Positions 1 through 9,284 are shown, counted from the first letter of the stretch. The stretch: 64,000 nt of DNA from Clostridium saccharoperbutylacetonicum N1-4(HMT) (GCF_000340885.1 NC_020291.1:3595001-3659000); one strand, 5' to 3'. Notes: a model not told the origin generated them from the letters alone. Numbers and translations: made by a program.

Positions 1-1185
1 AGCTGTCATATCAACTTTTCTACGTCTATATACATTAAGAACTTTTTTTGCACCTAAACGCACTGAAGATCTAGTAACGTCCATTGCAACATTTCCTCCT
101 CCAACAACAACAACAACTTTATCTGTAAAGTCAGGTAAAATATTATCACCAATTGCTCTTAACATTTCTACAGCTGAAATAACACCTTTACTTTCCTCAC
201 CTTCTATTCCTATTTTCTTATCTGTATGTGCTCCAATAGCAATATAAATTGCATCATATTCATTTTTTAAATCTGCCAATGAAACATCATTCCCTATTGT
301 AATACCAGTCTTTATTTCCACTCCTGTAGATATAATTGCTTCAATATCTTCTTCTAAACGTTTTCTTGGAAGACGATAATTAGGAATACCATAACGAAGC
401 ATGCCTCCAAGTTTTTCACGTTTTTCAAATATAGTTACTTTGTGCCCCATTAAAGAAAGAAAGTAAGCAGCACTTAAGCCACCAGGTCCTCCACCAATTA
501 TAGCTACCCTTTTACCAGTTGCTGTACTACATGCTGGTACTGGAACTTTTCCTGCATGATCGACAGCATAACGTTTAAGACCTCGTATATTTACAGAATC
601 ATCTATCATATTTCTTCTACATCTAGCTTCACATGGATGTTCACAAATTAGTGCACAAGTTGTTGGGAAAGGATTATCCTTCCTAATAAGACGAACTGCA
701 TCAGCATATCTTTTTTCTGAAATTAATGCTATGTAGCCTGGGATATCTACACCTGCAGGACATAATGCAACACAAGGAACTGGTTGATCCAAATTACAAA
801 TACATCTATCATTTATAATATGTTCTAAATAATCACTTCTGAATCCAGTTACTCCTTTTAGTACCATATCAGCTGCTTCATAGCCAATTGCGCAATCAGC
901 AGAATTTAATATTACTCGAGCTGTTTTCTCTATTAAGTCAATCGTTTCTAAGGATGCATTTCCATTTAAAACATCATTAAGCAAACTTTCTAATTGCCCT
1001 AATCCAATTCTACAAGGAACACATTTTCCGCAAGTTTGAGCATGACAAAGTTTTAAAAAAGATGCTGCCATATCTACTGGACAGAGGCCAGGAGGACTAG
1101 CAATAATACGGCGTTCTAAGTCTTTATAAAGACCTTCAACTACAGTTTGAGCTCTGTTGGGCGTTGAAATTTCAAGTCTACTCAT
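1..1185 (-). CDS. NuoF-like/GltD-like FAD oxidoreductase, 3' end outside window
   Basis: Seen by translating the minus strand: 395 codons without a stop, starting at ATG 1185 behind AGAGGAG and running off the left edge. The N-terminus carries a NuoF-type 4Fe-4S motif (CGKCVPCR, residues 52-59, plus Cys98). A cysteine-rich ferredoxin-like domain follows at about 127-190, of the kind found in glutamate synthase small subunit and dihydropyrimidine dehydrogenase. An FAD-binding GGGPGG (231-236) and a second dinucleotide fold (VVGGGNVAMD, about 366) complete the visible part. Such fusions in clostridia shuttle electrons between NAD(P)H and iron-sulfur partners such as hydrogenase or formate dehydrogenase. 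Which partner applies here cannot be seen, because downstream genes lie outside the window. Confidence 0.85.
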   Translation of the reverse strand, partial: MSRLEISTPNRAQTVVEGLYKDLERRIIASPPGLCPVDMAASFLKLCHAQTCGKCVPCRIGLGQLESLLNDVLNGNASLETIDLIEKTARVILNSADCAIGYEAADMVLKGVTGFRSDYLEHIINDRCICNLDQPVPCVALCPAGVDIPGYIALISEKRYADAVRLIRKDNPFPTTCALICEHPCEARCRRNMIDDSVNIRGLKRYAVDHAGKVPVPACSTATGKRVAIIGGGPGGLSAAYFLSLMGHKVTIFEKREKLGGMLRYGIPNYRLPRKRLEEDIEAIISTGVEIKTGITIGNDVSLADLKNEYDAIYIAIGAHTDKKIGIEGEESKGVISAVEMLRAIGDNILPDFTDKVVVVVGGGNVAMDVTRSSVRLGAKKVLNVYRRRKVDMTA

Positions 1186-1491
1186 CTAAATTACTCCTCT
1201 CTACAATAACATTTTATATCCTGGTAGCAACTAATATTTTCGCCTTAATGAAGTTTAATAAAATAAATATATATTTCGACTAAAAATATTAAATTTTTTC
1301 TTATTTTGATTATACAGTATTTTCTGAAAATTCTCAAAATATTTTTTAGTTATTTCTATTCATTTTATTCTAAAAATGTCTTTCTATAATAATATACAAA
1401 ATAATAACTTCTCACTTTTGCTACAACTATACTGATTTCAGCAAAAACAAGAAGTCTTACTATTTCTATTATTAGATAACTACATTTAAGT
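1186..1491. other. AT-rich intergenic region with weak inverted repeat
   Basis: This 306-base gap holds the upstream region of the flavoprotein gene and the 3' side of the DUF6765-type gene. A TATAAA-like -10 lies about 30 bases before the flavoprotein start, without a convincing -35. The arms TTTTGCT (1416-1422) and AGCAAAA (1440-1446) could form a weak terminator for the DUF6765-type gene. I see no open frame with a ribosome site. Confidence 0.4.
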
Positions 1492-2562
1492 CTAATTATT
1501 TGAATAAAAAATTTCACTAGGAAAAGATAAGTTACCTAAAATAATCTCTTTAAATTCATAGGCACAGATATTAAAATCAAAAAAATTATCTGAAGGCTTA
1601 TTTAATTCTCTTTCATCGTAGTAAAATTCAAGCTCATTAAAAATTTCTGACCAGTGAACTGTTAATGAGCTGACACTTTTTTTAGGGAACAAAAACCCCT
1701 TAATTAATTTTTTCTTTAATATATTCCATTCTTCTTTACTAATTGGTTTATTACCTTTACAGTATCGTAAATAATTAATAATATTTATTGATGCTATTAA
1801 AAATTCTTTTGTATTATCTCTACTATATTCTTTCATATATAATGAATCATTTTTGTCTATCTTAAAATTTATAGTAAATGAGATATTGCTATCATCAGGA
1901 ACTGTATTTACATTAGCATGACCTATTGCTGGAAGATTATCAAGGAGTCTTTTTCTATACTTTGCTGTGATATCTTCTTTTGTTAAATTATCTATTACTT
2001 TGATAACCCTTGAAGAATTTTCCCATCCCCAATATCCTGAAAACTTTTGATGAGAATATGTGTCTGCAAAAATGTGCACTACTATACCAATTCGAATTAA
2101 ATTAATAATAGCACCAATATTATTTTTATATAAAAATGCAGTATAATCTAAAAGTGACTTTAATAAACAAGATGTTTTTTGCATTTTTTTAACACGATAG
2201 TTTTCTATTCCTCTAGATTTATTATTTATATAATTAAGTTGTTTTTCTGGTATAAAATGAAAGGGTATCAATGCGTTTTCTTGAAGAGTTTTTGAGGCAG
2301 CAAATATAATATTAACACCAGCAAATCCGGTATTTACAGGAATGAATTTTCTTACATACATATCTAGTTCTTTATCATAGATATCCTTACATAAAAACTT
2401 TGCACTTTCTGGAACGCAGCTGCACTTAATTGGTTCCTCTAAAAATTGGTGAAAATCATCAACAAATTGAGAGTATTCAGCTATCAATTGAGCTTCCATC
2501 TCATCAAAACCAGATATTCTTGCAAGAGCTTTAATTGTGAAGTAGTGAAAATTTATATTCAC
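1492..2562 (-). CDS. DUF6765-like protein of unknown function
   Basis: A 356-residue protein, probably begun by GTG at 2562. AGGAGGTG lies just upstream at optimal spacing, whereas the first in-frame ATG (2595) precedes that ribosome site. The N-terminus (FHYF near residues 5-8, then a stretch ending FVDD) and the central HxxxDxxxHQ pattern (His163, Asp167, His171) match my memory of DUF6765. The His/Asp pattern recalls zinc-dependent phospholipase C/P1-nuclease folds, but this is inference. I see no clear signal peptide. It appears to be transcribed alone, with its 3' end facing the flavoprotein gene and an LD-carboxypeptidase gene upstream on the same strand. Confidence 0.6.
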   Translation of the reverse strand: MNINFHYFTIKALARISGFDEMEAQLIAEYSQFVDDFHQFLEEPIKCSCVPESAKFLCKDIYDKELDMYVRKFIPVNTGFAGVNIIFAASKTLQENALIPFHFIPEKQLNYINNKSRGIENYRVKKMQKTSCLLKSLLDYTAFLYKNNIGAIINLIRIGIVVHIFADTYSHQKFSGYWGWENSSRVIKVIDNLTKEDITAKYRKRLLDNLPAIGHANVNTVPDDSNISFTINFKIDKNDSLYMKEYSRDNTKEFLIASINIINYLRYCKGNKPISKEEWNILKKKLIKGFLFPKKSVSSLTVHWSEIFNELEFYYDERELNKPSDNFFDFNICAYEFKEIILGNLSFPSEIFYSNN

Positions 2563-2660
2563 TAAAAACACCTCCTGTAAGAATATATTATGCATTACAG
2601 ATATTTTTGCTAATATATCAAAAGAATTCTATTCATATTTACTTATCACGTAATAGAAGA

Positions 2661-3572
2661 TCACATAATTATTTCACTTTTATATCCATTTATTTTAATC
2701 TTTGTACCTAAAGGAAGACTTATAGTTGGCATACAATGTCCACAAGCTAGATTATAAATTGTAGTTTTATTTTCTGGTATAATTATTTCTTCAAAAACCT
2801 CCATCAGAGTTAAACTATTATCACCTTCTTTTGCTTCGCAATTTGTCCATGCCCCTAAAATAATTCCGGCTGCTTCCTTAAATTTTCCTGCTAATTTTAA
2901 CTGAACTAACATTCTATCAATTTTATATGGATATTCCTCTATCTCTTCTAGAAACAATATTTTGCCTCTTGTATCAATTTCATAAGGTGTACCTAAAGAA
3001 GAAGCAACTAATGATAGATTTCCTCCAACTAAAATCCCTTCTGCCTCTCCAGTTACTAAAGTTTTTAAATCTTGACCATCTGGATTTTTAATTACACCTA
3101 GTGGAATATCACTAAATATGTTTTTTTTGAAATAATCTAAAGTGTATTCATCAATACCTTTATAAATTTCTGTTGATGGCATTGGTGTATGAAACGTTAT
3201 AAGTTCACATTTTTGATTAAACACATTATGGAGAGCTGTAATATCACTATATCCTGCAAATACCTTTGGATTTTTCTTAATCATATCATAATCTAATTTA
3301 TCTAAAATTCGAGGAGCTCCGTAACCACCTCTTATTGCAAATATGCCCTTAATACTTTTATCTTCAAACATCTTATTTATATCATTTGCCCTAATTTCGT
3401 CTGTCCCTGATAGATATCCGTGGTTTTTCAAGCAACTTTCTCCTAAAATTACTTCTAACCCCAAAGCTTCCATAGCTCTAATCGATGGTTCTATTCTATC
3501 TTGTGGAGTTGGACTAGATGAACCTATTAATCCAATTTTGTCACCTTTCTTTAAGTGTTTTGGTCTTATCAC
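2661..3572 (-). CDS. ldcA: Muramoyltetrapeptide LD-carboxypeptidase (S66 family)
   Basis: A 303-residue serine peptidase of the S66 (LdcA/MccF) family. It removes the terminal D-amino acid from cytoplasmic muropeptides during wall recycling. The nucleophile Ser109 sits in the GYSD elbow, the acidic residue is in FLEEIEEYP (about 209-210), and His279 is in ACGHCMP, so all three catalytic positions are present. Length is normal and no signal peptide is seen, which fits a cytosolic enzyme. The start is GTG at 3572 behind AAGGAG. The neighbouring dipeptide epimerase (3771-4850) lies upstream on the same strand with about 200 bases between, and the two suit one murein-recycling route. MccF-like immunity enzymes share the fold, but the epimerase neighbour favours recycling. 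Confidence 0.88.
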   Translation of the reverse strand: MIRPKHLKKGDKIGLIGSSSPTPQDRIEPSIRAMEALGLEVILGESCLKNHGYLSGTDEIRANDINKMFEDKSIKGIFAIRGGYGAPRILDKLDYDMIKKNPKVFAGYSDITALHNVFNQKCELITFHTPMPSTEIYKGIDEYTLDYFKKNIFSDIPLGVIKNPDGQDLKTLVTGEAEGILVGGNLSLVASSLGTPYEIDTRGKILFLEEIEEYPYKIDRMLVQLKLAGKFKEAAGIILGAWTNCEAKEGDNSLTLMEVFEEIIIPENKTTIYNLACGHCMPTISLPLGTKIKINGYKSEIIM

Positions 3573-3770
3573 AATAACACACTCCTTAATTTTAATTTAA
3601 AATAATAATTTTTAAAATCAAACGTTTTTAATAAATCTCATAATTTTTGTTAAATTTCATTTATTAATTAAGTAGAATTCCTTTTTACTATAATTATTTA
3701 TATTTATATATATTAAAATTTCTTTATCAAAATACTCTACCATTCTTAAATACTTTTTAAATAGTACCTC

Positions 3771-4850
3771 CTAAATTTCTATCATATTATCGAAACCAAT
3801 CCCATTTCTATCTACCATTTTAATAGAACTTCCTTTAAAAATTGGACCACCAATAATTGGATCACTCATACAAAGTGCTGGGCCATCTAAATCTACAAGA
3901 GTAATTATTTTCCTAGCAGCTCCAAGATTTGCCGCAGCGCTTACACTAATCTTACTTTCTAGCATACAACCAATCATACATTCTATTCCATGCATTTCTG
4001 CAATATCACAAATTTTTAATGCATTATATATTCCACCTGTTTTCATTAGTTTTATATTTATTAAATCTGCTGCTTTTTCTTGGATTATCTTTAAGGCATC
4101 TAACGGAGAAAAAACACTTTCATCTGCCAATATTCTTGTGTATGTATTTTGAGTAACATACTTCATACCTTCTAAATCCCAATATTTTACTGGTTGCTCT
4201 ACCAAATCGATGTTGATGTTTTTGTCCTCTAATCTACTTATTATTTTGACTGCTTGTTTGCTTGTCCAGCCTTGGTTTGCATCTATGCGTAGCTTAACGT
4301 CTTCTCCAATCGCTTTTCTTATTTCTGTTATTCTATCTATGTCCTTTTCACTTTCTTTTCCAACTTTAATTTTTAGAATATTAAATCCATCTTTAACAGC
4401 TTTGATACTATCGTTTACCATTTCAGATACATCATTCACACTAATGGTAATGTCTGTTGTGATTTCATTTCTATATCCCCCAAGAATCTTATATAATGGT
4501 GCCTCATATTTTTTGGCATATAAATCATATATAGCCATATCTACTGCTGCCTTAGCACTAGTATTTTTTAAAATGCTATTTTGCAGTTTTTTCATTATAA
4601 CTTCTAACTCAGCTATATCTAGTCCAATAATTGAAGGTTTAATATAATTAATAATAGCTGATTTTATTGATTCTTTTGTTTCACCAGTTATTACAGCTGT
4701 AGGTGCAGCTTCACCATAACCTATTTCTCCAGTATCAGTTGTTATTTTTACAACTATATCATTAATCTTTTCAACGGTTCTTAATGCTGTTTTAAAAGGT
4801 GTTACTAATGGTACTGAAATTTCAAATACCTCTATATTTTTTATTTTCAT
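3771..4850 (-). CDS. Dipeptide (L-Ala-D/L-Glu) epimerase, enolase superfamily
   Basis: A 359-residue enolase-superfamily protein of the L-Ala-D/L-Glu epimerase group (YkfB/YcjG type). It epimerises L-Ala-D-Glu from murein to L-Ala-L-Glu so that peptidases can use it. The catalytic KxK is at Lys160/Lys162, metal ligands are Asp190, Glu218 and Asp243, the second catalytic lysine is near Lys267, and the DxD of this subgroup is at Asp320/Asp322 (VDLDGP). The start ATG at 4850 follows GGGGGAGAAGG. The ldcA gene lies downstream on the same strand. Another dipeptide specificity cannot be excluded from sequence alone. Confidence 0.85.
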   Translation of the reverse strand: MKIKNIEVFEISVPLVTPFKTALRTVEKINDIVVKITTDTGEIGYGEAAPTAVITGETKESIKSAIINYIKPSIIGLDIAELEVIMKKLQNSILKNTSAKAAVDMAIYDLYAKKYEAPLYKILGGYRNEITTDITISVNDVSEMVNDSIKAVKDGFNILKIKVGKESEKDIDRITEIRKAIGEDVKLRIDANQGWTSKQAVKIISRLEDKNINIDLVEQPVKYWDLEGMKYVTQNTYTRILADESVFSPLDALKIIQEKAADLINIKLMKTGGIYNALKICDIAEMHGIECMIGCMLESKISVSAAANLGAARKIITLVDLDGPALCMSDPIIGGPIFKGSSIKMVDRNGIGFDNMIEI

Positions 4851-4950
4851 CCTTCTCCCCCATTTTAATAGCTATTGCTTATTGATATCCAATTTAATAA
4901 TCAAACTTATAAATAGAATCTGCATACACTCTTGAGAAATTATAATCGTA

Positions 4951-5300
4951 ACACCAAACTAGAAATTAGATACATATTTGTGCAAGCGGCATATGAAATT
5001 AAGCTGATGATGGTTCTTAAGCAGATAAGTGAAAGTCCAAATCTATGATTTGGTTTCTTGAACTTAGTTAACTCATTCATGAGTTAACCTCCTTTAAAAA
5101 ACTGATTTGGTGTGAATCGCTTACTCAGCGAACGAACGTGAGTCGAGTTTCCTCTATTGGTTGTTCCACTTTCTGCTTGTCATAAATTTACTTTAGGAAC
5201 ATGCAGAAATGGCTGCAACCTTCCACTTAGAACCCATCCAGCGAAAATTTCATTAGTCCGCTGTAATAAATATGTGTTTAATTTCGGTAAGTTACCATAT
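4951..5300 (+). ncRNA. Structured RNA or MITE-like element, copy A
   Basis: About 350 bases related to copy B at 33794-34009. Shared blocks include ACACYAMACTAGAAAT at the left, AGCTGATGA, CCAGCGAAAATTTCAYTAGTCC-like sequence and ATTTCGGTAA at the right. The outer arms GAAATTAGATACATATTTG and its partner near 5257-5285 pair, then GCGG with CCGC, TGAAATT with AATTTCA, GCTG with CAGC, and GATGGTTCTTAAG with CTTAGAACCCATC. Compared with copy B it has an apical insertion of about 130 bases containing hairpins of its own (CCAAATC/GATTTGG and GTTAACTCA/TGAGTTAAC). No gene follows on the plus strand; a terminator hairpin does. I do not recognise the family, and the strand is inferred from copy B. 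Confidence 0.6.
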
Positions 5301-5343
5301 AAGTTTAATTCTCGCGCTGGATACCTATATATTTTATTAATTT

Positions 5344-5388
5344 AAAAGCCACTACATTCAACTATTTTTTGTAAATGTAGTGACTTTG
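5344..5388. terminator. Bidirectional terminator-like hairpin
   Basis: A 14-base stem, AAAGCCACTACATT with AATGTAGTGACTTT, has one mismatch. On the minus strand it is followed by CTTTTAAATTAATAAA and would end the sulfur-transfer fusion gene (stop at 5473). On the plus strand it could end a transcript from structured element A. Confidence 0.7.
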
Positions 5389-5472
5389 TTATTAATTATA
5401 TAAAATTTTATCATTAACTTTTTTAAATGTAAATATAAAGAATTATTGGATAAATATCACCTGAATGCAAAT

Positions 5473-7956
5473 TTAAATAAACAAATTCAAGCTTGAATCA
5501 TCTGTAGCTCCTAAATATGAAGCAACTCCACCAATTTCAACTCCATCAATGAATTCTTCTTTCTTAATCCCCATAAGCTCCATACTCATAGAACATGCAA
5601 CAACCTTAACACCCATATCGATAGCATTTTTTATTAATGTTTCTAAACTGTCAACATTGTGTTTTTTCATGATTTGTTTAATCATTGCTGGACCCATACC
5701 CATCATATTCATTTGTGATAATGGCAATTTTCCAGGATGTGCTGGAAGCATTACATCAAACATTTTTTCCATAACATCTTTATTTACCTTAGGCTTAGAT
5801 TCACTCTTTAATATATTAAGTCCCCAGAAAGTAAAGAACATAGTAACCTCTTTACCCATAGAAGCTGCTCCTGTAGCGATAATAAAGGATGCTATTGCCT
5901 TATCTAAATCTCCACTAAATACAACTAAAGTGGCTCCATTTTTATTAGTAGCCTGTGTTTGAACTACTTCTTTATTTGATAAAACTGCTTTTCCTTTTTG
6001 AATATAAGCCACAAAAGCTTTTTCATGATTACTAAATTCCGATTTTAATAAAGTATTTCCTGTTGAATCACACCAAGATTTTATGTCTTTAGCAAAACCT
6101 GGATCGCTAGCTTTAACTTCTAAAATATTGCCGTCTTCCATATTCTTCATTTCTTCAAAAACTCTTTTTATTGGCCCTGGGCATTGTAATCCGCAAGCAT
6201 TCAATGTTATATTTGCCTTAACTTTAGTTATATCTAAATCTTCTTTCATAACAGCCGCCTCTTCTTTTATTTCATCTTTATTTTTACATTGATTCTTAAT
6301 ACTTTCTTCCGCCCTTTTTACATTAAGATAAGTCTTAACTCCTCCATCAATATTTGAGCATTCAATTCCATTTTGCTTTAATAATCTACAAGCAACATAT
6401 CCCCTAAGCCCAACTTGGCAGGTTACATATATTTTTTTATCTTTTGGTATTTCATCTAATCTACTTCTTAACTGGCTAAGTGGAATGTGAGTAGAATTTT
6501 CAAAACCACCTGTAACTAATTCAAATTCCTCTCTTATATCCAATATAATCGAATTATCTTTATCTAAATTATCCACTTCATACCATCGAATTATTTCTGT
6601 AAGTCCTTCAATAATGTTTGAAGCATAATAGCCAAGCATATTTACTGGATCTTTAGCTGAATTATATGGTGGTGCATAACAAGATTCTACATCTTGTAAG
6701 TCAAAAACAGTTAAATTTCCCTTTATTGCAGTTGCAAGTACATCTATTCTTTTTTCAACCCCATCTAAGCCAACACCTTGTGCTCCAAATATTTTCCCTG
6801 TTTTAGGTTCAAATAGCATTTTAAATGCTATAGGAAAAGAACCTGGATAATACCCTGCATGAGAACTTGGATGAATATGAATAGCCTCATATTCTATACC
6901 TAAACGTTTTAATATCTTTTCATTATTTCCAGTTGTAGCTACTGTATAATCAAAGACCTTTGCTACAGATGAACCAAGAGTTCCTTTGTATTCTACATTT
7001 CGTCCACAAATATTATCCGCAACTATTCTTCCTTGTCTATTAGCAGGCCATGCAAGAGGAATCATAGTTGGCTTCTTATTTACATAGTCCATAATTTCTA
7101 CTGCATCCCCTAAGGCAAAAATATTAGGGTCTGAAGTTTTCATGAATTTATCAACTACAATGGCACCTCTTTCATTTAAATTAAGATTAGCCTCTTTTGC
7201 TATCGTTGTTTCTGGTTTAACTCCAATTGACAATATTATCATGTCAGTTAAAATTTCTTTGCCACTTGTTAATATTATTTTTTTACCATTATCCTTAAAT
7301 TCTGCGACTCCATCTTTTAATATTAATTCAACGTTTTTATCAATTAAATGCTCATGTATTATGCTTACCATTTCTATATCAAGTGTAGCCATTACTTGAT
7401 CACTAGCTTCAACAAGAGTAACCTTTATACCTCTAGCATGAAGATTTTCTGCCATTTCAAGACCAATAAAACCTCCGCCTATTACTGTGGCGTGCTTAGG
7501 TTTATTATTATCTACATACCCTTTTATATTATCTGTATCAGGAATATTTCTCAAAGTAAATAGGTTTTTAGCTTCATCTATACCTGCTATTCCTGGTTTT
7601 ATAGGTGCAGCACCTGGAGATAACACTAAAACATCATATGTTTCTTCATATTCTTCTTTAGTTTTAAGATTTCTTATCTTAACCGTTTTATTTTCTTTAT
7701 CTATTTTCATAACTTCGTTTAAATTTCTTATATCTAAATTAAACTTTTCACTCATCTCTTCCACTGTTTGAACAATAAGTTTTCCCCTATCATCAATAGT
7801 TTCTCCAATATAATATGGAAGTCCACAATTAGCAAATGATATATATTCACCTTTTTCAATCATAATTATTTTAGCTTTTTCATCTAACCTCCTAAGTCTA
7901 GCTGCTGTAGAAGCTCCTCCAGCAACACCACCAACAATGATTATCTTTTTACCCAT
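5473..7956 (-). CDS. CoA-disulfide reductase-rhodanese-TusA-DsrE-like fusion
   Basis: An 827-residue protein with four sulfur-handling modules. Residues 1-450 are a pyridine nucleotide-disulfide oxidoreductase of the CoA-disulfide reductase type: FAD motif near 8-16, redox Cys44 in SFANCGLPY, NAD motif near 158-165. Residues 465-550 form a rhodanese with Cys513 in TCQVGLR. Residues 583-655 form a TusA domain with the CPGP motif (Cys592). Residues 673-827 are a DsrE-like domain with Cys788. All four reactive cysteines are present, so sulfane sulfur could be passed between domains after reduction of a CoA persulfide, polysulfide or other disulfide. The exact substrate is inferred. The gene is apparently monocistronic, with a hairpin terminator at 5344-5388. 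Confidence 0.88.
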   Translation of the reverse strand: MGKKIIIVGGVAGGASTAARLRRLDEKAKIIMIEKGEYISFANCGLPYYIGETIDDRGKLIVQTVEEMSEKFNLDIRNLNEVMKIDKENKTVKIRNLKTKEEYEETYDVLVLSPGAAPIKPGIAGIDEAKNLFTLRNIPDTDNIKGYVDNNKPKHATVIGGGFIGLEMAENLHARGIKVTLVEASDQVMATLDIEMVSIIHEHLIDKNVELILKDGVAEFKDNGKKIILTSGKEILTDMIILSIGVKPETTIAKEANLNLNERGAIVVDKFMKTSDPNIFALGDAVEIMDYVNKKPTMIPLAWPANRQGRIVADNICGRNVEYKGTLGSSVAKVFDYTVATTGNNEKILKRLGIEYEAIHIHPSSHAGYYPGSFPIAFKMLFEPKTGKIFGAQGVGLDGVEKRIDVLATAIKGNLTVFDLQDVESCYAPPYNSAKDPVNMLGYYASNIIEGLTEIIRWYEVDNLDKDNSIILDIREEFELVTGGFENSTHIPLSQLRSRLDEIPKDKKIYVTCQVGLRGYVACRLLKQNGIECSNIDGGVKTYLNVKRAEESIKNQCKNKDEIKEEAAVMKEDLDITKVKANITLNACGLQCPGPIKRVFEEMKNMEDGNILEVKASDPGFAKDIKSWCDSTGNTLLKSEFSNHEKAFVAYIQKGKAVLSNKEVVQTQATNKNGATLVVFSGDLDKAIASFIIATGAASMGKEVTMFFTFWGLNILKSESKPKVNKDVMEKMFDVMLPAHPGKLPLSQMNMMGMGPAMIKQIMKKHNVDSLETLIKNAIDMGVKVVACSMSMELMGIKKEEFIDGVEIGGVASYLGATDDSSLNLFI

Positions 7957-8268
7957 AAGAATCTCTCCTTCTTACAATTTTTTATCTAAATACAATAATA
8001 ACTAAAGTTGGTAAATTAATTTTTTAACAAATTAAAACTTGTTAAATATCTACAATTTGTTTTTATTATCATCACCTAAACTATTGAAATTACTATCTTA
8101 ACTAGAGTTTAACTTATATACTTTAACACTGTCTGTGACTTTATCACATAAAAAAATAGCAGGCGACTGTGGAGCCGGAGATTTTTAATATTAAGTTCCG
8201 TATTGTGCTTCGCACTCTTTTTATAGGTGCGCATCTGCCTTTTCGAACGTATGTGAGAAAAATGTGCA

Positions 8269-8344
8269 CCTTAGAAAGAGCAGCTATGCTGCATATAAGA
8301 ACATTCCCTTAGAAAAGGCAGCTATGCTGCATACGAGAACATTT
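8269..8344. repeat. Two tandem 38-base units with hairpin cores
   Basis: Two adjacent near-identical units start with CCTTAGAAA, contain GCAGCTATGCTGCAT and end with GAACATT. The period is 38 bases. Each unit carries the palindrome GCAGC-TAT-GCTGC, which can form a hairpin. Only two units are present, so this is not a CRISPR array. The units may be remnants of an interspersed repeat. Confidence 0.75.
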
Positions 8345-8454
8345 TATGTAGGCGAATATGATTTGTTTTTTATTCTTTTCTTATACACAACTCACTTAAA
8401 TAGCCTTTTTCATATATTATCCATAGATTTTACTGCATTTAAATTTCCAAAGAA

Positions 8455-8497
8455 TAAAAAAAGAACCCTAACCATCAATGGTTAAAGATTCTTTTTT
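8455..8497 (-). terminator. Terminator of the yhcH-family gene
   Basis: An imperfect stem built on TAACCAT/ATGGTTA and extended by AAAGAA/TTCTTT lies about 30 bases after the stop of the YhcH-family gene. T runs flank it on either strand, so it could act in both directions. Confidence 0.7.
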
Positions 8498-8529
8498 GTA
8501 ACTTAAATTATAATATTTAAATAGATATT

Positions 8530-8988
8530 TTATTTACATGCAACCTTTATAACTATTTTTTTTACTTTAGAACCTTCTCCTAAAGCACATCCTGGCTTAT
8601 GTCCATCTTCTGGAAAAAAGATTGCATAATCTCCTTTTGAAAAGGTAATACTTGAAGCTTTTTCAATTTCATTATAAAAAATTAAATCTTTATCAGCTCT
8701 TAAATCTTCACATTCCTTTAAACTATGGATTGGAACATATCCCATAACTTCTTCTCCATCAATAATATATTGTATATCTATATATTTTTCATGAGATTCC
8801 CATCTTTTATCTACTGCTGCTTGTGTAGTATATTCTTGAACAAATGCAAAAACTTTATCACCATCTATCTCATAATTGCCAACCTTCAATTCGTTTAAAT
8901 TATTATTGATTATAAATTCAAATGCTTTCTTAAAATTTGGATTAATACCAGTGTAATCTTTAGTATTTTTTATGTTTTCACAAATCAT
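8530..8988 (-). CDS. YhcH/YjgK/YiaL family protein
   Basis: A 152-residue cupin-like protein of the YhcH/YjgK/YiaL (DUF386, EbgC-type) family. Members are metal-binding and often sit in sialic acid or unusual-sugar operons, where they are thought to act as sugar anomerases or isomerases. The conserved block ESHEKYIDIQY (His66, Asp71, Gln73) and FPEDGHKPG (His130) are present. Length is typical. Here it stands alone, divergent from fba, so the context gives no substrate. Confidence 0.85.
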   Translation of the reverse strand: MICENIKNTKDYTGINPNFKKAFEFIINNNLNELKVGNYEIDGDKVFAFVQEYTTQAAVDKRWESHEKYIDIQYIIDGEEVMGYVPIHSLKECEDLRADKDLIFYNEIEKASSITFSKGDYAIFFPEDGHKPGCALGEGSKVKKIVIKVACK

Positions 8989-9156
8989 AGCTTTCTTCCT
9001 CCAATTAAACTAAATTATATTTTTCTTTACATCATGTATGTAGAAACATTATTTCTATAATATACCTATATATTATAGATTTCAATTATTTTACCAAAAA
9101 CCTTAAGCAATAATATTCTACATTAAGACTACAAAAGCATATTTTTCATTTTTTTG

Positions 9157-9185
9157 TTTTCATATAGGTAATTTTAGAGTATAAT
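9157..9185 (+). promoter_or_regulatory. Possible sigma-A promoter of fba
   Basis: TTTTCA (9157-9162) and a consensus TATAAT (9180-9185) are separated by 17 bases, about 100 bases before the fba start. A second TATAAT occurs at 9251-9256 but lacks a good -35. Strong expression of fba would be expected from its role. Confidence 0.4.
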
Positions 9186-9284
9186 AAGGGTGAAAAAAGA
9201 AACTTGATATAAAAATAACAATTTCATTTTTCTTAACATATTATAGTTATTATAATAAATATATAAGTATACGGAGGTCGTAAA

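Larger units (their letters stand above)
7957..8529. other. Long intergenic region with repeats and no supported gene
   Basis: This 573-base gap lies between the sulfur-transfer fusion (transcribed leftward) and the YhcH-family gene. It contains small hairpins such as GTGC-TTC-GCAC near 8204-8214, a GC-richer stretch with a CGAACGTATGTGAG block, a tandem repeat at 8269-8344 and a terminator at 8455-8497. An open frame of 73 codons crosses the repeat but has no ribosome site and no family resemblance, so I do not call it a gene. Confidence 0.6.

Noticed and set aside
5157..5345. Open frame of 62 codons inside structured element A
   Set aside because: It overlaps conserved pairing regions, lacks a ribosome site and is not kept in copy B.
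8269..8344. Possible short CRISPR array
   Set aside because: Only two directly adjacent units without distinct spacers, and no cas genes in the window.
8264..8485. Open frame of 73 codons across the tandem repeat
   Set aside because: No ribosome site, no family resemblance, and the first half is simply the translated repeat.
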